In this document: positions 18,807 through 26,723 of the stretch, piece after piece | Layout: every line of letters begins with the position of its first letter | How positions within the stretch are numbered: the stretch's first letter is position 1 | Assembly (NCBI RefSeq): GCF_018904615.1 | Contig: NZ_JADCNH010000015.1 | Span: 1-64,000 of the forward strand | Length of the DNA: 64,000 nt | Origin: Verticiella alkaliphila | GTDB lineage: Bacteria; Pseudomonadota; Gammaproteobacteria; Burkholderiales; Burkholderiaceae_B | Reading direction: 5' to 3' | The notes under the pieces: generated by a model | Databases searched by the model: none | Told to the model about the DNA's origin: nothing | The model's input: only the letters and a program-made list of their open reading frames with translations | Position numbers and translations under genes: made by a program

Positions 18807-18935
18807 ATGCTGGAATACGAGGCAGCAGCGCAGGGCGTGGCGTTCGCAAGCGAGGAGCACCGGGAGGCGGTGCGCCGCTTTGCCGCACGTCGCGCAGCCG
18901 CTGCCGCCCCCTCTCAACCGGAGACTTCTACATGA
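18807..18935 (+). pseudogene. Small ORF resembling the C-terminal tail of an enoyl-CoA hydratase
   Basis: ATG 18807 opens 42 codons starting MLEYEAAAQGVAFASEEHREAVRRF and ending in TGA 18933-18935, which overlaps the next gene's ATG as ATGA. The sequence resembles the last helix of crotonase-family enzymes (acidic, LEYEAxAQ...REAVRRF...RR). The open frame continues upstream to the CoA-transferase stop and is in the same frame as it. It may be a remnant of a deleted hydratase or a small coupled ORF. Confidence 0.4.
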
Positions 18936-19699
18936 GCCAAGAACTGCTGACCGACGTTCGCGACAACCTGATGTGGGTGACGATCAACCGCCCGGAGCGG
19001 CGCAATGCCGTGAGCCCGGACGTGTTGCAAGGCATCTCGCGCGCCATTGATCAAGCCAACGCCGATCGCAGCGTGCGCGCCATCATCCTCACGGGGACGG
19101 GTGACGCGGCATTCTGCGCCGGCGCGGATCTGCAGACGGGCAAGTCCTTCGTCTTCGACTACTCGGAACCGCGCTCGGGCTTCGCCAATCTCTTTCGCAA
19201 GGCGCGTCAGAGCACCGTGCCGCTGATCGCGCGCGTGAACGGTGCCTGCATGGCGGGCGGCATGGGCATCATGTCCATGTGCGATCTGGCCGTGAGCGCC
19301 GCGCACGCCCGCTTCGGCCTGCCGGAAGTCAAGGTGGGCGTCTTCCCGGCTCAGGTGCTCACGGTGCTCCAGCACCTCATCGGCCGGCGCAAGCTCACCG
19401 AGCTCTGCATCACGGGCGAGCCCATCGATGCGCGCGAAGCCCTGCAGATCGGGCTCGTGAACGCTGTCCACGAGGACGTCGACCAGGCGCTGGACGCCCT
19501 GGTGGCGCGCCTCCTGGACAAGTCGCCGGCCGCGATCCGACGGGGCCTCTATCTCATGAAGACCATTGATGAGATGGCGTTCGAGGAATCGATGGCGTTC
19601 ACGGAAAGCCAGATCGCGTTGTTCGCCCTTACCGAAGACGCCAAGGAAGGCCAACTGGCCTTTCGCGAGAAGCGCAAACCGGTGTGGACCGGTCGCTGA
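18932..19699 (+). CDS. Enoyl-CoA hydratase/isomerase (crotonase) family protein
   Basis: A 255-residue crotonase-fold enzyme. The oxyanion-hole segments FCAGADLQTG and ACMAGGMGIMSMCD are present. Of the two catalytic Glu of classical enoyl-CoA hydratase, the PEVKVG one is present, but the position in the GGGCELAM helix is Gly here (AGGMGIMSM). That suggests an isomerase, lyase or hydrolase activity rather than simple hydration. GGAG lies nine bases before ATG 18932. It follows the CoA-transferase in the operon. Confidence 0.92.
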   Translation: MSQELLTDVRDNLMWVTINRPERRNAVSPDVLQGISRAIDQANADRSVRAIILTGTGDAAFCAGADLQTGKSFVFDYSEPRSGFANLFRKARQSTVPLIARVNGACMAGGMGIMSMCDLAVSAAHARFGLPEVKVGVFPAQVLTVLQHLIGRRKLTELCITGEPIDAREALQIGLVNAVHEDVDQALDALVARLLDKSPAAIRRGLYLMKTIDEMAFEESMAFTESQIALFALTEDAKEGQLAFREKRKPVWTGR

Positions 19700-19723
19700 G
19701 ACCCTCCAGGGAGCCCCACCATC

Positions 19724-21526
19724 ATGGCCGCAACCTCCATCCGCATCGGCGGCGCCTCAGGGTTCTGGGGAGACAGCAGCGTCGGCGCGCCGCAACTGGT
19801 GCGCGAAGGTCGGATCGACTTTCTCGTCTTCGATTATCTGGCCGAACTCACCATGTCGCTGCTCGCCGGCGCGCGTCGGCGCAATCCGGCGTTGGGCTAC
19901 GCCACGGATTTCGTGGATGTCGCCATGCGCAGCGTGCTGTCCGAGGTAGCCGCCCAGGGCATCCGTGTCATCAGCAACGCGGGTGGCGTGAACCCGCAAG
20001 CGTGTGCCCAGGCCTTGCGTGCGCTGGCCGACGAAGCCGGGATCAGCCTGCGCATCGCGGTGGTGGAAGGCGATGATGTGCTCGCGGCGTTGCCCGCCCT
20101 GCGCGACGAGGGCGTGCGCAACGTGCAGACCGGGGGCGATCTGCCGGCCGACGTGCTCACTGCCAACGCCTATCTGGGCGCGTTGCCGATCCGCGCTGCG
20201 CTCGATGCCGGGGCCCAGGTGGTCATCACAGGGCGCTGCGTGGACAGCGCCGTGACGCTGGGCGCGTTGATGCATGCCTTCGACTGGACGGCCACAGACT
20301 ACGACCGTCTGGCGCAGGGCAGCCTTGCCGGCCACATCCTCGAGTGCGGGTGCCAAGCCACGGGCGGACTCTTCACCGACTGGCGCAGCGTGCCCGGCTG
20401 GGACAACATCGGGTATCCGATCGTCGAGTGCACCGCGGACGGCAGTTTCGTCGTCACCAAGCCCGAGGGCACGGGCGGGCTCGTGAGCCCGGCCACGGTG
20501 GGCGAACAGATCCTCTATGAGATCGGGGATCCGGCGCGCTATCTTCTGCCGGACGTGATCTGCGACTTCACGGACGTGACCCTGACCCAGGCTGGGCAGG
20601 ATCAGGTCCGCGTGAGCGGTGCGCGTGGCCTGGCGCCCACGGCGAGCTACAAGGTCAGTGCCACGTATCTGGACGGCTTTCGCGCCAATGCACGCCTGTC
20701 CATCGTCGGCATGGAGGCCGCCGACAAGGCGCGGCGCACGGCCGACGCCATCCTCGCCCGCGTCCGGCGGCTCTTTGCCGAACAGGGCTTCGAGGACTTC
20801 ACCGATACGCACGTCGAGATCCTCGGCACCGAGGCCGCCTACGGGCCTCACGCCACGCCCTGCGCGCTGCGCGACGCCACGCTGCACCTGGCGGTGACGC
20901 ACCCGCAGAAGGCCGCGCTTGCCTGCTTCTCGCGCGAGATCGCACCCGCCGGCACGTCCTGGGCGCCCGGCACGACCGGCGTGGGTGGCCGCCCGCAGGT
21001 GTCGCCCTCGATCCGCCAGGCGGCCTTCCTGATCGACAAGGCGCGCGTCCATCCGCACGTGCACCTGGACGGCGTCGCCGTGCCCATGCCTGCCGAAGCC
21101 ATGCACACCCCCGCCAGCGCCCAGGTGACAGGCCCCTCGGGGGCGGACACGCCGGCCGCGGACATTGCCGCGCGCCTGGACGACGCGGCCGGCCTGGTCG
21201 AGGTGCCCCTCATCCGCATCGCGCACGGGCGCAGTGGGGACAAGGGCGACATCTCCAATGTCGGCCTGATCGCCCGCACCCCGGCGCTGCTGCCGTGGCT
21301 GCGGGCGCAGGCCACGCCGCCAGCGGTGGGCGAGTGGCTTGCCCATCTCGTCCAGGGGCCCATCACCCGCTACGATCTGCCGGGCCTGCACGCCATCAAT
21401 CTCGTCTGCGAGCGTGCCCTGGGCGGCGGCGGCATGGCCTCGCTGCGCAACGATCCTCTCGGCAAAGGCATGGCGCAAGTCGTCCTCGCAATGCCCGTGC
21501 GCGTGCCGGCGGCGCTGCTGCCATGA
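19724..21526 (+). CDS. AtuA-like (DUF1446) protein fused to AtuA C-terminal domain
   Basis: A 600-residue protein. Residues 1 to about 460 are the DUF1446 domain: IRIGGASGFWGDSSVGAPQLV, VISNAGGVNPQ, VITGRCVDSAVTLGALMHAF, HILECGCQATGGLFTDW, TKPEGTGGLVSPATV. From about residue 490 a second domain follows with RIAHGRSGDKGDISNVGL and LPGLHAINLVCERALGGGG. AtuA is needed for acyclic terpene (citronellol) use in Pseudomonas, but its reaction is not established. The related locus at 42.7-44.5 kb encodes the two domains as separate genes. It sits 24 bases after the crotonase. Confidence 0.9.
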   Translation: MAATSIRIGGASGFWGDSSVGAPQLVREGRIDFLVFDYLAELTMSLLAGARRRNPALGYATDFVDVAMRSVLSEVAAQGIRVISNAGGVNPQACAQALRALADEAGISLRIAVVEGDDVLAALPALRDEGVRNVQTGGDLPADVLTANAYLGALPIRAALDAGAQVVITGRCVDSAVTLGALMHAFDWTATDYDRLAQGSLAGHILECGCQATGGLFTDWRSVPGWDNIGYPIVECTADGSFVVTKPEGTGGLVSPATVGEQILYEIGDPARYLLPDVICDFTDVTLTQAGQDQVRVSGARGLAPTASYKVSATYLDGFRANARLSIVGMEAADKARRTADAILARVRRLFAEQGFEDFTDTHVEILGTEAAYGPHATPCALRDATLHLAVTHPQKAALACFSREIAPAGTSWAPGTTGVGGRPQVSPSIRQAAFLIDKARVHPHVHLDGVAVPMPAEAMHTPASAQVTGPSGADTPAADIAARLDDAAGLVEVPLIRIAHGRSGDKGDISNVGLIARTPALLPWLRAQATPPAVGEWLAHLVQGPITRYDLPGLHAINLVCERALGGGGMASLRNDPLGKGMAQVVLAMPVRVPAALLP

Positions 21527-22320
21527 CAGCGGCCGATACGACCAGCCTCATCCCGCCCGGCGCGCCGGGCGTGGCAAGGTATCACCAGCTCGCCGGGCTG
21601 CTGCGCCACCAGATCACCACCGGCACGTGGCCGCCGGGACATCGCCTGCCGACCGTGGAGCGCCTGGCCGACGAACTCGGCGTGGCCCGGATCACCGTTC
21701 GCCAGGCCTACGCGCAACTCGCGCAGGAAGACCTCATCACCTCCGAGCGGGGCCGTGGAACGTACGTCACCGACAGCCCCGTCGGCCCGAGCCCCGGCCT
21801 GCATGCGGCCATCAACGACCCGATCCAGCACCCCGAGGGGCTGGAGATCCGGCTGATTGCGCTCACGCGCGATCAACACCTGCCGGCCGAACTCCGGGTG
21901 GGGGAGGTCGTGCCTCAGGAGCCGTATGTGCGGCTGGACAAGATCCATCGGCACGCGGACGAGCCGTTCTGCCTGATCCAGCTCTTCATCGCGCAGACGG
22001 AATTCGACCGGTTTCCCGCGGGTGCGGAGCGCACCGCCAAGGTGGCCCGGCTGCTGCGCGAGCACACGCAGGTGCCGCTCGGCCAGCTGCATCAGACGAT
22101 GACGGTGGCGCCCGCCGACGCCACGCAGGCCAAGGCCCTCGAATACGTGTTTGCCGGACCGATCGCGCGCGTGGTGCGCCGCATGACCGACACGGACGGC
22201 CGCGTCGTCTATGCGGGCGTCTTCTCGTATCGGGGTGACCGCTTCATCCTGGACGTGACCCTGCCCGCCGATCTCATGTACCGCTACCCGTTCGCCGTCG
22301 TTCCCGCGGCAAGGCCGTAG
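21523..22320 (+). CDS. GntR-family regulator, HutC/UTRA subfamily
   Basis: A 265-residue regulator. The N-terminal winged helix is seen in YHQLAGLLRHQITTGTWPPGHRLPTVERLADELGVARITVRQAY and GRGTYVTD. The C-terminal UTRA ligand domain includes VRRMTDTDGRVVYAGVFSYRGDRF. It overlaps the AtuA-like gene by four bases (ATGA), so it is embedded in the operon it probably regulates. The palindrome at 17505-17526 is the best operator candidate. Confidence 0.94.
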   Translation: MTAADTTSLIPPGAPGVARYHQLAGLLRHQITTGTWPPGHRLPTVERLADELGVARITVRQAYAQLAQEDLITSERGRGTYVTDSPVGPSPGLHAAINDPIQHPEGLEIRLIALTRDQHLPAELRVGEVVPQEPYVRLDKIHRHADEPFCLIQLFIAQTEFDRFPAGAERTAKVARLLREHTQVPLGQLHQTMTVAPADATQAKALEYVFAGPIARVVRRMTDTDGRVVYAGVFSYRGDRFILDVTLPADLMYRYPFAVVPAARP

Positions 22321-22392
22321 CGCTCACCGCCCATAGCTTCCCGCAGCACCCATGCCGCCCCGAACACGGGCAACCTTCAGGAGACTGTCGTG

Positions 22393-23409
22393 ATGCGCGC
22401 CCCTACCCTGTCACGGTCCCATGCCGGCCTGCGCCGGCGCATGGGCGCGGCCCTTGCCAGCGCTCTGGCTGCTGCCCTGCTCGGCCTTCCAGACGTCACC
22501 TTGGCGGCCGACGCCTACCCCAGCCACCCCATCCGCGTCATCGTGCCCTTCGCGGCGGGCAGCGGCACGGACAACGGCGTCAGAATGTCCACACAATACG
22601 TGGCACAGAAACAAGGCTGGAACCTGATCGTCGACAATCGTCCGGGCGGCAATGGCATCATCGGCGTGCAGGAATTCCTGCATGGGTCGCCGGACGGCTA
22701 TACCCTCATTTCCACGGGCAACACCACGCATGCGGGCAATCCGGTGCTCTTCAAGCAGCTGCCCTATGACCCGATCCGCGATTTCACGCCGATCCACCGC
22801 AGCCTGGTGGCTCCGCTCGCGCTCTTCGTGGCGCCCAAGCACAACATCCAGGACGTGCAGGGGCTCATCGCCTACATCCGCAGCCAGCCGCCCAACACCG
22901 TGACTTACGCCGCCGGCAGCGCCTCGCACCGCGCCACGGCCGAGCTCTTCAACCAGCGCGCGGGCCTGAAAACCACGCATGTGCCCTACAAGAGCAGCCC
23001 ACAGGCCCTCACCGATCTCATCGGCGGGCACGTGGACTTCATGTTCGTGGATACGGGTGCGGTGCTCGGACAGATCCAGGGCGGCACCCTCAAGCCGCTG
23101 GCGGTCACGTCGGCGCAGCGCGTGGAGGTGCTGCCGCAAGTGCCCACCATGATCGAATCGGGACTGCCCGATTTCGTGATGACGGGCTGGAGCGTGCTCT
23201 TTGCCCCACGCGGCACGCCTGAACCCGTGGTGCAACGCCTGCGCGAAGCCTTTCGCGACTACTCGCACTCGGAGACCGGCACCAAGTACCGTCGGGATCT
23301 GGGCGCCTTCTACGAGGACCAGACCCCTGAGCAGCTGCAGGCCTTCATCCAGCGCGAGCTCAAGCTCTACCAGGACATCTACAGCAAAGCCGGTATCCAG
23401 CCCGAGTGA
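22393..23409 (+). CDS. Bug-family (TctC-like) binding protein
   Basis: A 338-residue periplasmic receptor ending the operon. A long signal peptide (GAALASALAAALLGLPDVTLAADA) precedes PIRVIVPFAAGSGTDNGVRM, IVDNRPGGNGIIGVQEFL, THVPYKSSPQALTDLIGGHV and the C-terminal GIQPE. AGGAG lies upstream. GTG 22390 immediately before is an alternative start. It is convergent with the aminotransferase 12 bases away. It probably delivers the acid that the operon's CoA-transferase activates. Confidence 0.92.
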   Translation: MRAPTLSRSHAGLRRRMGAALASALAAALLGLPDVTLAADAYPSHPIRVIVPFAAGSGTDNGVRMSTQYVAQKQGWNLIVDNRPGGNGIIGVQEFLHGSPDGYTLISTGNTTHAGNPVLFKQLPYDPIRDFTPIHRSLVAPLALFVAPKHNIQDVQGLIAYIRSQPPNTVTYAAGSASHRATAELFNQRAGLKTTHVPYKSSPQALTDLIGGHVDFMFVDTGAVLGQIQGGTLKPLAVTSAQRVEVLPQVPTMIESGLPDFVMTGWSVLFAPRGTPEPVVQRLREAFRDYSHSETGTKYRRDLGAFYEDQTPEQLQAFIQRELKLYQDIYSKAGIQPE

Positions 23410-23421
23410 GCCTCCAAGGGA

Positions 23422-24582
23422 TCAACGCCCGAAGAATTGCCCCATGCGCGCCACGGCCTCCTGCAGCCGCTCGAGGCTGTTGGCATACGAGAAGCGCAGG
23501 TAACGCTCGGGCGCGGCATGGCCGAAGTCCATGCCGGGCACCGCGCACACGCCAGCCTGCTCCAGCAGGCGATACGCGAGCTTGTTGCTATCCGGCGCAT
23601 GCTGGCTCACGTCGGCGTAGATGTAGAAGGCGCCATCGGGTTTGACGGGCACATGCAGGCCCAGCCGCTCGAACTCGGGCAAGAGGTAGTCGCGCCGTGC
23701 GCGAAAGGCCTCGCGGCGCGCTTCGAACTCGGCCTGGGCTTCGGGCGTGAAGCAGGCGAGCGCCGCATGCTGGGCGATGGCAGACGGGCAGATGACCAGA
23801 TTCTGCGCGAGCTTCTCGAACGCCGACACCAGCGCCGGCGGCACCACCAGCCAGCCCAGACGCCAGCCCGTCATGTGGAAGTACTTGGAGAAGCTGTTGA
23901 CGAGGATGACGTCCTCGCCGAGCGCGGCGGCCGAGCGGCGCGGGCTGTCGTAGGACAGCCCGAGATAGATCTCGTCGACGATGGCAAAACCGTCACGCCG
24001 GCGCACCTCGCGCACCAGATCGGCCAGGGCCTCGGGCGCGATGGAGGTGCCTGTGGGGTTGCTCGGCGAGGCCACGATGACACCGGCCGTGCGCGCGCTC
24101 CAGTGTTCACACACCTGCTCGGCGGTCAGCTGAAAGCGGTCTTCGGGCGAGGTGGGCACCAGGGTGGCCATGCCGCCGGCAGCCGTCACGAAATGCCGAT
24201 TGCAGGGGTAAGCCGGGTCTGCCATCAGCACTTCCGCACCCGGGTCCAGCAAGGCGGTGCAGGCAAGCTGCAAGGCACCAGAGGCCCCTGCAGTGACGAT
24301 GATGCGCGCCGGATCCACCGCGACGCCGAATCGTTGCGACTGGAAGGCCGCGATGGCCTCGCGCAGCATCGGAATGCCCACGGCCGGCGTATAGCGCGAC
24401 TTGCCGGCGCGCAACGCGGCTTCGGCCGCGGCCTGCACCGGCGCGATGGCGGTGAAGTCAGGCTCGCCGATGCTCATGTGCACGATGTCCTGGCCCTGGG
24501 CCTCCAGCGCGGCAGCACGCTTGACCAGCTCCATCACGTAGAACGGCGAGATGCGGTCGAGTTTGGCGGCAAGGCGGGGCAT
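23422..24582 (-). CDS. Class I/II pyridoxal-phosphate aminotransferase
   Basis: A 386-residue aspartate-aminotransferase-fold enzyme. Seen: SIGEPDFTAIAPVQAAAEAAL, GASGALQLACTALLDPG (PLP phosphate loop), SPSNPTGT, and the Schiff-base Lys in NSFSKYFHMTGWRLGW, with RFSYANSLERLQEA near the end. Substrate is not evident. It lies upstream of, and in the same direction as, no clear partner; the Rep-like helicase gene ends 62 bases before its start. Confidence 0.93.
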   Translation of the reverse strand: MPRLAAKLDRISPFYVMELVKRAAALEAQGQDIVHMSIGEPDFTAIAPVQAAAEAALRAGKSRYTPAVGIPMLREAIAAFQSQRFGVAVDPARIIVTAGASGALQLACTALLDPGAEVLMADPAYPCNRHFVTAAGGMATLVPTSPEDRFQLTAEQVCEHWSARTAGVIVASPSNPTGTSIAPEALADLVREVRRRDGFAIVDEIYLGLSYDSPRRSAAALGEDVILVNSFSKYFHMTGWRLGWLVVPPALVSAFEKLAQNLVICPSAIAQHAALACFTPEAQAEFEARREAFRARRDYLLPEFERLGLHVPVKPDGAFYIYADVSQHAPDSNKLAYRLLEQAGVCAVPGMDFGHAAPERYLRFSYANSLERLQEAVARMGQFFGR

Positions 24583-24644
24583 GGCGGGACACGGTCGGAG
24601 AAGCGATCCGGCCAGTGTAGCGTGCCGCTACGGAGCCTCCCGGC

Positions 24645-26723
24645 TCAGGCCGCAGGGCGCGTCAGCAAGGCCTTCAACGCGCCCAGCCGCTCCTTGGGGC
24701 TCATCCCCGCATTCGCATCCGGCACCGCGCCAGCATCCAGCCCCATCTCCTTGATGAAGCGCGAGGGCTCGCGCACCACGTCCTCGCGTGCGCGCCGCCG
24801 GCGCTTGCACCACGACAGGTGCAGGCTGCGCTGCGCGCGGGTGATGCCCACGTACATGAGCCGGCGCTCTTCCTGGATGCGCGTGGCGAGCGATTCGGCC
24901 GCGCGTTCCGGGTCGCCCTCCTCGTCGTCCTTGCCCTGGTGCGGCAGCAAGCCTTCCTCCACACCGGCCAGGTAGACGTGGGGATATTCCAGGCCCTTGG
25001 ACGCATGCAGGGTGGAGAGCTTCACCGCATCGGGCTCTTCGTCCTCGCCGCGCTCGAGCATGGTGATGAGCGCCACGTGCTGCACCAGCGCCATCAACGT
25101 CATGCCGTCCTCGTCGGCCTTGCGCTTCAACCAGTCCATGAGATCGATCACGTTCTGCCAGCGCGCCTGCGCCGCCCGCTCGTCGAAGGTGTCGTACAGA
25201 TAGCGCTCGTAGTTGATGGCCTTGATGAGGTCGTCCAGGATCTCGCCCGCGGGCTCGTTGCTCGCGGCTTCCTGGGCATCGGCGGTACCTCGGCCGGCGC
25301 GCCACTGCATGCGCTGGATGAAGTTGGCGAACTCGCGCAGAAACCGCAGGTTGCGCTCGGGCAGGGCCTGCTCCATGCCCTGCTCGAACACGGCGGCGTA
25401 GAGCGACACGTGCCGGTTGCCGGCATACGTGCCCAGGGCGTGCAGCGTGCCCTGGCCGATGCCGCGCTTGGGTGTGGTTGCCGCGCGGATGAAGGCCGGA
25501 TCATCGTCATCGTTGGCGATGAGGCGCAGGTACGCGAGGATGTCGCGCACCTCGGCCTTGTCGAAGAAGCTTTGCCCGCCCGAGATCGTGTACGGGATCT
25601 TGAGCGTGCGCAGCGCCTGCTCCAGCACACGCGACTGGTGATTGCTGCGATACAGGATGGCGAAGTCGCGCCAGTTGCAGCGGCGCTCGAAGCGCGCGGC
25701 CGAGATCCGCATGCCGATGTTCTCGGCCTCCGCCTCGTCGCTGTCCTGGGCCAGCACGGCAATCGGTTCGCCCACACCCAGGTCCGACCACAGCTTCTTG
25801 TCGAAGAGCTTGGGATTGTTCGAGATGACGTTGTTGGCCGCCTCGAGGATGCGCTGCACCGAGCGGTAATTCTGCTCGAGCTTGATGACCTTCAGACTGG
25901 GGTAATCGGTGGTGAGCTTGGCGAGGTTCTCCACCGTCGCGCCGCGCCACGCATAAATGGCCTGGTCGTCGTCGCCCACCGCCGTGAACATCGCGCGCGG
26001 CCCCGTGAGCAGGCGCACCAGGCGGTACTGGCACACGTTGGTGTCCTGGTACTCGTCCACGAGCAGATAGCGCACGCGCGATTGCCAGCGCTCGCGCGCC
26101 TCGGCGTTGTCCTCCAGAAGCCGCGCCGGCAGGCGGATGAGATCGTCGAAATCCACTGCCTGGTAGGCGATCAGCGTGTCCCGATAGCTGCGATACACGC
26201 GCGCGGCGTCGCGCTCGGCAGCGCTGGCGGCGATGCGTTCGGCTTCCTCCGGTTCGATGAGACCGTTCTTCCAGAGCGAGATCGTGCTTTGCACGCTGCG
26301 CAGCAAGGCCTTGTCGGTGGTGGCGAGCAGATCCTGGATGATCGCCAGGGCATCGTCGGCATCCAGAATGGAGAACTGGGGCTTGAGCCCGACGTGGCGC
26401 GCTTCCTCGCGCAAGAGGCGCACGCCCAGCGAGTGGAAGGTGCTGATCGTGAGTGCCTTGCCGGATTTGCCGGGCAGCACGCCCTGCACCCGGTGCTGCA
26501 TTTCGCTCGCGGCCTTGTTGGTGAAGGTGAGCGCCACGATGTTGCGCGCAGCGTAACCACACTCGCGCACCAGATAGGCGATCTTCTGGGTGATGACGCG
26601 CGTCTTGCCGCTGCCGGCGCCAGCCAGCACCAGGCACGGGCCGTCCAGGTAGAGCACGGCGTCGCGCTGGGCGGCATTGAGCCCGGCCGTGAGCGAGCCA
26701 TCGGGAGCGAAGGGGGCGGACAT
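24645..26723 (-). CDS. UvrD/Rep-family ATP-dependent DNA helicase
   Basis: A 692-residue superfamily 1 helicase. Motifs in order: LNAAQRDAVLYLDGP (Q motif), GAGSGKTRVITQKIAYL (Walker A), VALTFTNKAASEM, LLVDEYQDTN (Walker B), VGDDDQAIYAWRGA, LEQNYRS, and TLHASKGLEYPHVYLAGVEEG with ITRAQRSLHLSW. The C terminus is short and closest in layout to Rep. It unwinds DNA 3' to 5' at stalled forks. Its ATG shares one base with the priA stop, and PriA is a fork-restart partner, so the pairing is functionally sensible. Confidence 0.94.
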   Translation of the reverse strand: MSAPFAPDGSLTAGLNAAQRDAVLYLDGPCLVLAGAGSGKTRVITQKIAYLVRECGYAARNIVALTFTNKAASEMQHRVQGVLPGKSGKALTISTFHSLGVRLLREEARHVGLKPQFSILDADDALAIIQDLLATTDKALLRSVQSTISLWKNGLIEPEEAERIAASAAERDAARVYRSYRDTLIAYQAVDFDDLIRLPARLLEDNAEARERWQSRVRYLLVDEYQDTNVCQYRLVRLLTGPRAMFTAVGDDDQAIYAWRGATVENLAKLTTDYPSLKVIKLEQNYRSVQRILEAANNVISNNPKLFDKKLWSDLGVGEPIAVLAQDSDEAEAENIGMRISAARFERRCNWRDFAILYRSNHQSRVLEQALRTLKIPYTISGGQSFFDKAEVRDILAYLRLIANDDDDPAFIRAATTPKRGIGQGTLHALGTYAGNRHVSLYAAVFEQGMEQALPERNLRFLREFANFIQRMQWRAGRGTADAQEAASNEPAGEILDDLIKAINYERYLYDTFDERAAQARWQNVIDLMDWLKRKADEDGMTLMALVQHVALITMLERGEDEEPDAVKLSTLHASKGLEYPHVYLAGVEEGLLPHQGKDDEEGDPERAAESLATRIQEERRLMYVGITRAQRSLHLSWCKRRRRAREDVVREPSRFIKEMGLDAGAVPDANAGMSPKERLGALKALLTRPAA

